A stretch of 64,000 nucleotides of DNA, taken from positions 248,001-312,000 of the forward strand of contig BMUX01000002.1 of the NCBI GenBank assembly GCA_014650415.1, in the 5' to 3' direction. The notes beneath the pieces were generated by a model. The model searched no databases and was not told the DNA's origin. It saw only the letters and a list, made by a program, of their open reading frames with translations. Shown in pieces: positions 17,273-27,174 of this stretch. The stretch's first letter is position 1. Every line of letters starts with the position of its first letter. This DNA comes from Streptomyces spiroverticillatus. Lineage in GTDB: Bacteria > Actinomycetota > Actinomycetes > Streptomycetales > Streptomycetaceae. Made by a program: the position numbers and the translations under genes.

Positions 17273-19864
17273 TTACTTGGTGGAGCGGACCCGCAGGGCG
17301 CGGGAGAGGGCGTCCAGTTGGTCGGTCAGCTTGCGGCGCAGTGCCGGGGTGAGGTCGGGCGAGGCCAGGTGCTCCTCGCCGAGGGCCAGGGCGGCAGGCG
17401 TCACCTCGTAGAGCGGGAAGGCGTGGTTGCCCGCCGCCTCCGCCATCGCCGGGCCCCGGCGCACCGCGAGGGCCTGTGCCTGCGGGTAGTAGCGGGGCAC
17501 GTAGTCCGCGACGAGTTCCGTCTGCTCGGGCTGCCAGAAGCCCTGCGCGGTGGCGGTGAACAGGTAGTTGGAGAGGTCGTCGGAGGCGAAGAGCCGGTCC
17601 CAGGCCGCCGCCTTGGCCTCCGGGGTGGGGAGTGCGGCCCGGCACCGGGCGGCACCCTGCTGGCCGGTGGCGCTGGGGTCGCGGTCGAGTTCGCGGTCGA
17701 TGGCCGCCTCGTCGGTCGCGCCGAGCACGGCCAGCCGGTACAGGATGCTCCACCGGAGTTCGGGGTCGAGGAGGGGTCCGCCGGGGACGCTGTCGTTGTC
17801 GTACCAGTCCTGGATGCTGTCGGGCTGGGTCGCGGCCCCGACGAAGTGGCGTACGGCGACCAGCCGCAGCCCGGGGTCGTTGCCGTCCTCGGTGCGGCGC
17901 ATGAGGTCGCGGCAGAGGGCGGTGAGGGTGCCGAGGGCGGCGGGGCGCTCGTCCGGGCCGAGGTAGCGGTCGGCGATCTGCTGGGCGGCGAACGCGAGGA
18001 CGCCCTGCACGACGGAGAGGTCGCTCTCGTACGGGAGGTGGGCGCGGGCGGCGTCGAGGTAGGCGGCGGGCGGGAGTTGGCCGTCGCGGACCATGTCGCG
18101 GGCGGCGTTCCAGACGACGGCGCGGGTGAGGGCGTCGGGGAGGCCCGCGAGGGAGCGCAGCGCGGTGTTCCAGGAGGCGGGGTCGAGGCGGACCTTGGCG
18201 TACGTCTGGTCGCCGTCGTTGAGGAGCAGCAGGGCGGGCCGCCGCCCGGGGCGGGGCGCGCCGGCCTGTGCGGCGGCGGCCGCGTCGGGTCCGGGGCCGG
18301 TGTCCGCGCCCGGCTCCCGGGGGTTCGACGGGACGTCGAGTTCGAAGCGCTCGCGCAGTACGAGCGTGTCCGCGTCCACCAGGTCCTGGTCGTACGCCCC
18401 GACCGTGATCCGGTGCGGGCGGGAGCCCGCGTGGGCGATGTCGAGGGTCCAGCCCGCGTCGGTGTCGGCGACCGCGGGGGTCAGGGTGTCGACGCCGGTC
18501 GTGCGGAGCCAGGACTCGGCCCAGGCGTGGACGTCGCGGTCGGTGGCGGTGGCGAGGTTGTCGAGGAGGTCGGCGAGGGTGGCGTTGGCGAACTTGTGCC
18601 GGGTGAAGTGGGCGTTGATGCCCGCGAGGAAGTCCTTCTCGCCCATCCAGAAGACGAGTTGGCGCAGGGCGGAGGCGCCCTTGGCGTAGGAGATGCCGTC
18701 GAAGTTGAGGAGGGCGGTGGCGGTGTCGGGGACGGCTTCGGGGTCCGGGGCGACGGGGTGGGTGGAGGGGCTCTGGTCCACGTCGTAACCCCAGGTCTTG
18801 CGCGCGATGGCGAAGGCGGTCCAGGTGTCCTTGAAGCGGGTGGCCTCGGAGAGGACCTGGTAGGCCATGTACTCGGCGAAGGACTCGTTGAGCCAGATGT
18901 CGTCCCACCACTGGAGGGTGACGAGGTCGCCGAACCACATGTGGGCCATCTCGTGCGCGATGGTGGTGGCGCGGGACTGGCGCTGGGTGTCGGTGACGGC
19001 GGACTGGAAGACGTAGGTGTCGCGGAAGGTGACGAGCCCCGGGTTCTCCATCGCGCCCGCGTTGAACTCGGGGACGAAGGCCTGGTCGTACGAGTCGAAG
19101 GGGTACGGCTCGTCGAACTTCTCGTGGTACCGGTCGAAGCAGTCCTTGGTGATGCCGAGGAGCTCGTCGGCGTCGCGGTCCAGGTGGGGGGCGAGGGAGC
19201 GGCGGCAGTGCAGGGCGAAGGGCAGCCCGGCGGATGGGGTATCCCCTGCTCGAGCGGAGCCGAGAGCTTGGGGAACGGTGCGGACGGTGTGCCAGGGGCC
19301 GGCGATGACGGCGACGAGGTAGGTGGAGATGAGGGGGGTGGGGGCGAAGGTCCATCGGCCGTCGTCGGTGCGGCCGGTCTCACGGGAGTTGGCGGCGACG
19401 CTCCAGCCCTCGGGGGCCGTGACCGAGACCTCGAAGACGGACTTGAGGTCGGGCTGGTCGAAGGCGGGGAAGACGCGCTGGACGTCGTCGAGGAAGAGCT
19501 GGGTGTAGACGTACGTCTCGCCGTCGGCGGGGTCGGTGAAGCGGTGCATGCCTTCGCCGGTGCGGGAGTAGCGCATGGCGGCGTCGATGCGGAGTTCGTG
19601 GTCGCCGGGGGTGAGGCCGGTGAGGGGGAACCGGTTGTCGGCGAGGGCGTCGGGGTCGAGGGGCTGCCCGTCGAGGGTGACGGAGCGCAGGGTGGCGGGC
19701 TTCAGCTCCAGGAAGGTGTCGCCTGCGGTGCGTGCCGTGAAGTGGATGACGGTACGGGAGTCGAAGGTGTCGTCGCCCTGGGTGAGGTCGAGGTCGACCG
19801 TGTAGTGGCGGGCTTCGATGAGCTGGGCTCGGGTCTGCGCTTCGTTGCGCGTCAGTACGGGCAT
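17273..19864 (-). CDS. pepN: Aminopeptidase N (M1 family zinc metallopeptidase)
   Basis: 863 residues, the usual length for actinobacterial PepN. The exopeptidase motif GAMENPG precedes the zinc site HEMAHMWFGD with the downstream Glu in WLNESFAEY, all intact; the C-terminal half is the ERAP1-like helical domain. It removes N-terminal residues from peptides in the cytoplasm. ATG 19864 (MPVLTRNEAQTRAQ) is typical of the family. An oddity is a short segment around residue 200 (ALGSARAGDTPSAGLP) encoded by a dispersed palindromic repeat at 19242-19274 that keeps the frame open. A second Pro/Gly/Ala-rich stretch (PGADTGPGPDAAAAAQAG) interrupts the middle of the protein. Confidence 0.95.
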   Translation of the reverse strand: MPVLTRNEAQTRAQLIEARHYTVDLDLTQGDDTFDSRTVIHFTARTAGDTFLELKPATLRSVTLDGQPLDPDALADNRFPLTGLTPGDHELRIDAAMRYSRTGEGMHRFTDPADGETYVYTQLFLDDVQRVFPAFDQPDLKSVFEVSVTAPEGWSVAANSRETGRTDDGRWTFAPTPLISTYLVAVIAGPWHTVRTVPQALGSARAGDTPSAGLPFALHCRRSLAPHLDRDADELLGITKDCFDRYHEKFDEPYPFDSYDQAFVPEFNAGAMENPGLVTFRDTYVFQSAVTDTQRQSRATTIAHEMAHMWFGDLVTLQWWDDIWLNESFAEYMAYQVLSEATRFKDTWTAFAIARKTWGYDVDQSPSTHPVAPDPEAVPDTATALLNFDGISYAKGASALRQLVFWMGEKDFLAGINAHFTRHKFANATLADLLDNLATATDRDVHAWAESWLRTTGVDTLTPAVADTDAGWTLDIAHAGSRPHRITVGAYDQDLVDADTLVLRERFELDVPSNPREPGADTGPGPDAAAAAQAGAPRPGRRPALLLLNDGDQTYAKVRLDPASWNTALRSLAGLPDALTRAVVWNAARDMVRDGQLPPAAYLDAARAHLPYESDLSVVQGVLAFAAQQIADRYLGPDERPAALGTLTALCRDLMRRTEDGNDPGLRLVAVRHFVGAATQPDSIQDWYDNDSVPGGPLLDPELRWSILYRLAVLGATDEAAIDRELDRDPSATGQQGAARCRAALPTPEAKAAAWDRLFASDDLSNYLFTATAQGFWQPEQTELVADYVPRYYPQAQALAVRRGPAMAEAAGNHAFPLYEVTPAALALGEEHLASPDLTPALRRKLTDQLDALSRALRVRSTK
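19242..19274. repeat. Palindromic small repeat embedded in pepN
   Basis: An imperfect palindrome with outer arms TCCCC and GGGGA and an internal GCTCGAGCGGAGC core. I recall sequences of this kind (CCCCAAGCTCTCGGCTCCGC family) scattered through Streptomyces genomes, mostly between genes. Here it lies within the pepN frame, encoding part of a low-complexity insertion. Confidence 0.6.
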
Positions 19865-19991
19865 GGGGACATGGTCGCCGATGCGGGATTGCGGGGACGG
19901 ATGCGGGGCGCGCAGCCGGTGCGGGGGCGGGGGCGCGCAGCCGGTACAGGGGTGGGGCGGAGGGTGCCGGGGCCCGCCGGGAGCGGGAGGG

Positions 19992-20047
19992 GCCGCCCCC
20001 TTGCCCGCCCGTTCCGCCCCCGGGGGGCGGCCCCGCCGCCCAAGGGG
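19992..20047. repeat. 56-bp GC-rich dispersed repeat, copy 1
   Basis: Between pepN and the chorismate mutase gene. It is identical at 55 of 56 positions to 34000-34055. It contains an internal inverted repeat around CCCCCGGGGGG and arms CCGCCCCCTTG / CAAGGGGG-like, so it can fold as a long hairpin. Probably a REP-like element or shared terminator. Confidence 0.85.
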
Positions 20048-20087
20048 GCTCGGCGGAAGTGGGAGGGCGCCCCGTCGGCGGGGAGGG

Positions 20088-20456
20088 TTACTCGGCCGGG
20101 GTGTCGGCGATCTGCTCGTGGTGGCGGATGACCTCGGCGATGATGAAGTTGAGGAGCTTCTCGGCGAAGGCGGGGTCGAGTTTGGCGGACTCGGCCAGCC
20201 CCCGCAGGCGGGCGATCTGCCGGGACTCACGGGCCGGGTCGGCCGGCGGCAGGTGGTGTTCGGCCTTGAGGTGCCCCACCTGCATCGTGCACTTGAAGCG
20301 CTCAGCGAGCATGTGGACGACGGCCGCGTCGATGTTGTCGATGCTGTCGCGGAGCCGGTCGAGTTCGGCCCGTACGGACGGGTCGACGGGACCGGTGGGA
20401 CCGGCCTGACCGGCGGAACCGGCGGGACCGGTGGAGTCGAGGTTGCTGGTCGTCAT
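20088..20456 (-). CDS. Chorismate mutase (AroH/AroQ-type helical domain)
   Basis: 122 residues. After a Gly/Pro/Thr-rich leader of about 25 residues, the sequence (ELDRLRDSIDNIDAAVVHML, ERFKCTMQVGHLKA, DPARESRQIARLRGLAE) fits the AroQ all-helical mutase: catalytic Arg near the N-terminus, Lys in helix 1-2 region and the R-x2-Q pattern. It converts chorismate to prephenate for Phe/Tyr synthesis. The start at 20456 has no strong ribosome site, so the exact N-terminus is uncertain. It is the last gene before pepN on the same strand with a repeat element between them. Confidence 0.88.
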   Translation of the reverse strand: MTTSNLDSTGPAGSAGQAGPTGPVDPSVRAELDRLRDSIDNIDAAVVHMLAERFKCTMQVGHLKAEHHLPPADPARESRQIARLRGLAESAKLDPAFAEKLLNFIIAEVIRHHEQIADTPAE

Positions 20457-20476
20457 GGTCAGGCAGCTTACGTCGA

Positions 20477-21355
20477 TCACGTGGGGATCGTCGGCGGGTG
20501 TTCGGGATCCGGGATCTGGTTGCTCCAGCCACCGGGTACGGTCCGCCCCTGCTGCTCCCGGAAGCGTACGGGCGCGATGCCGACCCGCCGGGTGAAGAGG
20601 CGGGAGAAGTAGGCGGGGTCGTCGTACCCGACCCGGCGGGCGACGGCCGCGACGGGGAGTTCGGTGGCGGCCAGGAGTTCCTTGGCGCGGCCGAGCCGGA
20701 TGCCCAGGAGGTAGTCCTTGGGGCTGCACCCGGCCCCGCGCCGCACCGCGGTGCGCAGTTCGGCGGGGGTCATGCCGTGCCGGGCGGCGTGTTCGGCGAC
20801 GGACAGCGGCTGGAAGGCGTCGCGGGCGAGGGCGGCGAGGACGGGGTCGCCGTCGGCGCCGAGGTCGGCGCGGGCCCGGCGCAGGGCGACGAGGAGTTCG
20901 TGGACGGCGGCCCCGGTCTCGACCTCCAGGAGCGGGTTCCCGCGCCGCGCGGCCCGTGCGATGCGGCCGACGGCGGCCCGCGCCCCGGCGGTGTCCGCGA
21001 GCGGGACGACAGGCCGGTCGGGCTCTATGTAGCCGAGTTCGGTGTACGTCGCGGTGGCGGGCCCGGTGAAGTCGACGAAGCTCTCGTCCCAGCCGGTGTC
21101 CGGATCGGGACCGTAGTGGTGCGGGACGCCCGGGGTGACCCAGAGCAGCGCGGGCGCGGTGACGGTCGTACGCCGTCCGTCCGCGCCCCGGAACCATCCG
21201 CTGCCCGCGCTGATGACGACGGCGACGTGGTGGTCGAGGGTGCGGGGGCCGACGGTGGGCAGGGCGCCGTGCTGGAGGCCGACGCCGAGGCAGACCAGGC
21301 CGAGTTTGTGGTGGGTGGGGCTGGGGGTGAAGTAGCGCATCCAGGTGTGGTACAT
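20477..21355 (-). CDS. AraC-family transcriptional regulator
   Basis: 292 residues. The N-terminal half is a cupin-like AraC sensor (HVAVVISAGSGWFRGADG, VTPGVPHHY). The C-terminal half has the double helix-turn-helix: SVAEHAARHGMTPAELRTAV and then VAAVARRVGYDDPAYFSRLF with the conserved PVRFRE end. It is divergent from a GH35 beta-galactosidase gene with only about 135 bp between starts, so it most likely senses a sugar (galactoside) and controls that gene. ATG 21355 is preceded by GAGGGA. Confidence 0.9.
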   Translation of the reverse strand: MYHTWMRYFTPSPTHHKLGLVCLGVGLQHGALPTVGPRTLDHHVAVVISAGSGWFRGADGRRTTVTAPALLWVTPGVPHHYGPDPDTGWDESFVDFTGPATATYTELGYIEPDRPVVPLADTAGARAAVGRIARAARRGNPLLEVETGAAVHELLVALRRARADLGADGDPVLAALARDAFQPLSVAEHAARHGMTPAELRTAVRRGAGCSPKDYLLGIRLGRAKELLAATELPVAAVARRVGYDDPAYFSRLFTRRVGIAPVRFREQQGRTVPGGWSNQIPDPEHPPTIPT

Positions 21356-21490
21356 CCGCGTCCCTCGTCCTCGCCTCGTCCTCGTCCGCCCTCAACCGTC
21401 CAACTTCCGTTGATCTTTGTCCATGGACCCGCCCGCCCGCCAGAGGGGAGGGTGTGTGCCTTGATGTCGACTTCTCAAGAGGGCGGGACC

Positions 21491-23248
21491 GTGGCTGACT
21501 TCACCGTGGGTGACCAGGACTTTCTGCTGGACGGGCGACCGGTGCGGCTGCTGTCCGGGGCGCTGCACTACTTCCGGGTGCACGAGTCGGCGTGGGACCA
21601 CCGGTTGGGGATGCTGCGGGCGATGGGCCTCAACTGCGTCGAGACGTACGTCCCGTGGAATCTGCACGAGCCGGACCCGGGCCGGTTCCACGACGTGGAG
21701 GCGCTGGGCCGGTTCCTGGACGCGGCGGCCGCGGCCGGGCTGTGGGCGATCGTGCGCCCGGGACCGTACATCTGCGCGGAATGGGAGAACGGCGGGCTGC
21801 CGCACTGGCTGACCGGCCCGCTCGGCTCGCGCGTGCGCACGCGCGACGGGGCGTATCTGGGGCAGGTGGAGCGGTGGTTCCGCAAGCTCCTCCCCCAGGT
21901 CGTGCAGCGGCAGATCACGCGGGGCGGCCCGGTCCTGATGGTGCAGGTCGAGAACGAGTACGGAAGCTACGGCTCCGACTCCGCCTACCTCGCCCGGCTG
22001 GCGGGCTTCCTGCGCGAGATCGGCATCACGGTCCCCCTCTTCACCTCCGACGGCCCGGAGGACCACATGCTGACGGGCGGTTCGATACCGGGTGTCCTCG
22101 CCACGGCGAACTTCGGCTCCGGGGCGCGGGAGGCCTTCGCGACCCTGCGCCGCCACCAGCCGGCGGGTCCGCTGATGTGCATGGAGTTCTGGTGCGGCTG
22201 GTTCGAGCACTGGGGTGCTGCGAAGGTCGTGCGGGAGGCGGGTGACGCGACGCAGGCGCTGCGCGAGATCCTGGAGTGCGGGGCCTCGGTCAACCTGTAC
22301 ATGGCGCACGGCGGTACGAACTTCGCGGGCTGGGCGGGGGCGAACCGGTCCGGCGAGCTGCACGGCGGCGAACTCCAGCCGACGGTCACGTCGTACGACT
22401 ACGACGCGCCCGTCGACGAATTCGGCCTCCCGACGGAGAAGTTCTGGCGCTTTCGGGAGGTGCTGGCGGAGTACGCGGACGGCCCGCTCCCCGAGGTCCC
22501 CGCCCCGCCCGCACGGCTGGCCGGACCGGCCCCGGTGGACTTCACGGGCTGGGCCCCCCTGCCGGACGTCCTGTCCGCGCTGGGCGGCGAGGAGACGGAA
22601 CGGGGCGTTCCGGCGACCTTCGAGGAGCTGGGGGTGGGCCGGGGCCTGGTCCGCTACCGGGTGGAGATCCCGGGCCCCCGGCAGCCGTACCCGCTGGGCG
22701 TGCGGGGTCTGCGCGACCGGGCTTCGGTGTACGTCGACGGCGTGCACGCCGGAACGCTGACCGCCGAGGACGCCTACCTGCCGGAGCCGGTCGCCGGTCC
22801 CGCGACGGTGGACCTGTGGGTGGAGTCGCTGGGCCGGGTCAACTACGGCCCCCGGGTCGGCGAACCGAAGGGCCTCACGGGGGGCGTCCTGCACGAACGC
22901 CAGTACCTCCACGGGGTGCGTTCCCGGGCCCTGCGCCTCGATTCCTTCGAGGACGCGGAGGCCGTCCGGAAGGTGTCCGCCGGGCCGCTGCCTTCCGGTC
23001 TTCCGGCGGGGCTGTACGTGGGCGGCTTCACGGTTGCCTCGGCCGGGGACGCGGCGCTGGAGCTGCCCGGGTGGGGGCGGGGCTTCGCCTGGGTCAACGG
23101 CTTCTGCGTGGGCCGCTATTGGCCCTCGGCGGGCCCGCAGTCGACACTCTTCGTGCCGGGGGCGGTGGTGCGGGAGGGCCTGAACGAGGTGTGGGTGCTG
23201 GAGCTGGAGGGCGGGCCGCAGGGGCGCGGTGCGGTGCGGGTCGAGTAG
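21491..23248 (+). CDS. Beta-galactosidase, glycoside hydrolase family 35
   Basis: 585 residues. The N-terminal TIM barrel shows GALHYFRVHE, MGLNCVETYVPWNLHEP, the acid/base Glu in VQVENEYGSYG and the nucleophile Glu in CMEFWCGWFEHWG, and GGTNFAGWAG. Two C-terminal beta domains end with WGRGFAWVNGFCVGRYWP, typical of GH35. It removes terminal beta-galactose. No signal peptide is visible, so it is probably cytoplasmic and acts on imported oligosaccharides. GTG 21491 with GAGGGCGGGA upstream is chosen; ATG 21464 in frame is an alternative. The divergent AraC gene is its probable regulator. Confidence 0.93.
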   Translation: MADFTVGDQDFLLDGRPVRLLSGALHYFRVHESAWDHRLGMLRAMGLNCVETYVPWNLHEPDPGRFHDVEALGRFLDAAAAAGLWAIVRPGPYICAEWENGGLPHWLTGPLGSRVRTRDGAYLGQVERWFRKLLPQVVQRQITRGGPVLMVQVENEYGSYGSDSAYLARLAGFLREIGITVPLFTSDGPEDHMLTGGSIPGVLATANFGSGAREAFATLRRHQPAGPLMCMEFWCGWFEHWGAAKVVREAGDATQALREILECGASVNLYMAHGGTNFAGWAGANRSGELHGGELQPTVTSYDYDAPVDEFGLPTEKFWRFREVLAEYADGPLPEVPAPPARLAGPAPVDFTGWAPLPDVLSALGGEETERGVPATFEELGVGRGLVRYRVEIPGPRQPYPLGVRGLRDRASVYVDGVHAGTLTAEDAYLPEPVAGPATVDLWVESLGRVNYGPRVGEPKGLTGGVLHERQYLHGVRSRALRLDSFEDAEAVRKVSAGPLPSGLPAGLYVGGFTVASAGDAALELPGWGRGFAWVNGFCVGRYWPSAGPQSTLFVPGAVVREGLNEVWVLELEGGPQGRGAVRVE

Positions 23249-23276
23249 TCGGCACCCGGTGCCGGGGCGGTTTTCT

Positions 23277-23430
23277 CCCCAGCCCCGCCCCTTTCCCTAA
23301 ACCCGCGGGGGCATCGTGGCTGAGGTCTTGCGCAGTTCCCCGCGCCCCTGAAAGGGGCGCGGGGAACTGCGCGAGCAACCAAAACCCAAGCCGCGCGGCG
23401 AGCGCTTTAGGGAAAGGGGCGGGACCGGGG
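23277..23430. repeat. Compound GC-rich hairpin repeat
   Basis: Outer arms 23277-23301 and 23406-23430 are complementary at 23 of 25 positions. Inside lies a perfect 20-bp hairpin with arms 23330-23349 and 23353-23372 and loop GAA, containing GGGGCGCGGGGAACTGCGC, a sequence I recall as very common in Streptomyces spacers. It separates the converging galactosidase and trypsin genes and may act as a terminator. The adjoining CGGGGGTCCGGGGGCGGAGC is shared with the repeats near 30500 and 60800. Confidence 0.85.
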
Positions 23431-23511
23431 CGAATCCCGGGGGTCCGGGGGCGGAGCCCCCGGCCGGAACAGCAACCACGAACCGGCCCGCACAGGAGCC
23501 CCCCTCTCGCG

Positions 23512-25384
<1,873 letters not shown>

Positions 25385-25455
25385 CTCGTTCGTCACTCCC
25401 GCCCGCACAGCCCCTGACCTGCGGGAACACTCGGCGGTCCGCGTAGGGTCGAGGG

Positions 25456-27174
25456 ATGGACCACGACCCGACAGCGGGCCTGCGGGACCTGTTCGAGGCT
25501 GTGCACGGTGGCGAGGACGACGCTGTGGTGCGGCTGCTCCGGGCAGGCGTCCCCGCGGAGGCCACGGACACCGACGGAACCACGGCCCTCTATGCGGCGG
25601 CGGTCAACGACCGCCCGGGGGCGGTGCGTTCGCTGCTCGCGGCGGGCGCGGACCCGGACCGCCCGTGCGGCCCCGAGGGCGGCGACCTGCCACTGTGCGC
25701 GGCGGCGGTCGGCGGCCACACCGAGGTCGTACGGGCGCTGCTGGCGGCCGGGGCCCGCCCCGACCTGCGCGAGGACTACGGCTTCACCGCGCTGACCTGG
25801 GCGGCGGGCCGCGGCCACGCGGAGACGGTGGAGGAACTCCTCACGCGCGGCGCCGACCCCGACCTCCCGGGCCCCGGCGGCGAGTCGGCCCTGGTCCTGG
25901 CCGCGCGGCGCGGCTCCCCGGCGACGGTGCGGGCGCTGCTGCGGCACCGGGCGGCGGACCGGAAGGCGGCACTCGCGGAGGCGCGAGGGTGGCTGGAAAG
26001 TGACGTGGAGCACACGGTGAGGCGACGGTTGCAACAGATGTACAGGGTGCGCGAGGGCGACGCGTTCGCGGCGCGCAGCGTGGTGGAGGAGGGCGGCACG
26101 ACGCTGGTGGTGGAGCTGCTGCGGGACGGCATACCGGTGGCGTCCGACGAGCAGCAGACGGCGCACGCGGCCGTGGTCACGCGCCTGGAGTGCGTACTCG
26201 GCGTGCACACGCCGGTCGCGGAACTGGCGGAGCGGGCGGTGCGCTCCGGCGACCCGGAGGGCAACGACTGGCGGGAGGCGGTGGCGGCGCTGTGGCAACG
26301 GGCGGACGGGGAGACGTTCCGGGCGGCGGCGACGTGGTGCGCGGAGGCCCCCACTTCCTCCGGCTTCCTCCACCAAACTTTCGCAGCGGACGTGCTGGCG
26401 AGGGTGGGAACCAGTGGGACGGCGGTCCCCCTGCTGCGCTCGCTCGCCTCGCGCGAGGGCCCGGCGCACCTGACGCGCGCGGCGGTGCGGGCGCTGGGGC
26501 GGCACGGGGATGCGGCGGGGCTGCCGGAGGTGCTGGGGCACGCGGGACACGCGGATGCGGGGATACGGGAGAGGGTGGCGAGGGCGCTGGGGCGGCTGGG
26601 ACTCGGGGAGGCTTCGACGACCGCCCTCATCACGCTGGCGCGGGACGGGGACCTCGGGGTGCGCGGGGCGGCGGTGGAGGCGTTGGCCCGGGCGGCGCTC
26701 AACGGCCTGACGACCGACCCGGTACGGGAGGCCTTGGCAGCACAGGTCGGCGACGGCGCCCCTTCAGGGGCGCGGGGAACTGCGCGCCCAGCCACAACGA
26801 ACCCGCACATGCCGGGGTCCGGGCCCCGCCCGGGGAACGGTGGAAGGGCGGGTAGGGGACCGGCGCCGCAGGCAACCGCACCCACGCCCTGGCGGGACAC
26901 GGAGCGGACGGATCTGGCGGAGGCAGGGGCAGGGGCTGAGCCAGAGGCAAGCCCCACCCTGCCCCCGCTCTCCCCCACCCACCCCGCCTACGCCGAAGCG
27001 GCCCGAGGTCTGGCCGCCTGCCAGGACCCCCGGGCCGCCACCGCCCTGTGGCGCGTGCTGGCGGACGGAGTCCCCGACTCCCCCGCCCACCGCATCGCCC
27101 GCGACGCGCTCGCCCTCGTACAGGACGAGACCCTCAGGCGACGCCTGGAGTGGACGACGCCGCGTCTCCGGTAG
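25456..27174 (+). CDS. Ankyrin-repeat and HEAT-like-repeat protein
   Basis: 572 residues. Residues about 10-170 form four to five ankyrin repeats (TDGTTALYAAAVNDR, LLAAGADPDRP, YGFTALTWAAGRGHAETVEE, LLTRGADPDLPG). From about residue 290 helical repeats of the PBS/HEAT type follow (LTRAAVRALGRHGDAAGL, AGIRERVARALGRLG). Both are protein-binding solenoids; no enzyme domain is seen. Around residues 438-500 the solenoid is interrupted by a Gly/Pro/Ala-rich linker partly encoded by a dispersed repeat (26766-26786). The 3' end overlaps the convergent kstD gene by 41 bp. Function unknown. Confidence 0.8.
   Translation: MDHDPTAGLRDLFEAVHGGEDDAVVRLLRAGVPAEATDTDGTTALYAAAVNDRPGAVRSLLAAGADPDRPCGPEGGDLPLCAAAVGGHTEVVRALLAAGARPDLREDYGFTALTWAAGRGHAETVEELLTRGADPDLPGPGGESALVLAARRGSPATVRALLRHRAADRKAALAEARGWLESDVEHTVRRRLQQMYRVREGDAFAARSVVEEGGTTLVVELLRDGIPVASDEQQTAHAAVVTRLECVLGVHTPVAELAERAVRSGDPEGNDWREAVAALWQRADGETFRAAATWCAEAPTSSGFLHQTFAADVLARVGTSGTAVPLLRSLASREGPAHLTRAAVRALGRHGDAAGLPEVLGHAGHADAGIRERVARALGRLGLGEASTTALITLARDGDLGVRGAAVEALARAALNGLTTDPVREALAAQVGDGAPSGARGTARPATTNPHMPGSGPRPGNGGRAGRGPAPQATAPTPWRDTERTDLAEAGAGAEPEASPTLPPLSPTHPAYAEAARGLAACQDPRAATALWRVLADGVPDSPAHRIARDALALVQDETLRRRLEWTTPRLR
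26766..26786. repeat. Half-copy of the GGGGCGCGGGGAACTGCGC repeat inside the ankyrin gene
   Basis: The same sequence forms one arm of the hairpin at 23330-23372. Here only one arm is present, in frame, encoding part of the disordered linker (SGARGTARP). It indicates repeat-derived coding sequence. Confidence 0.75.
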
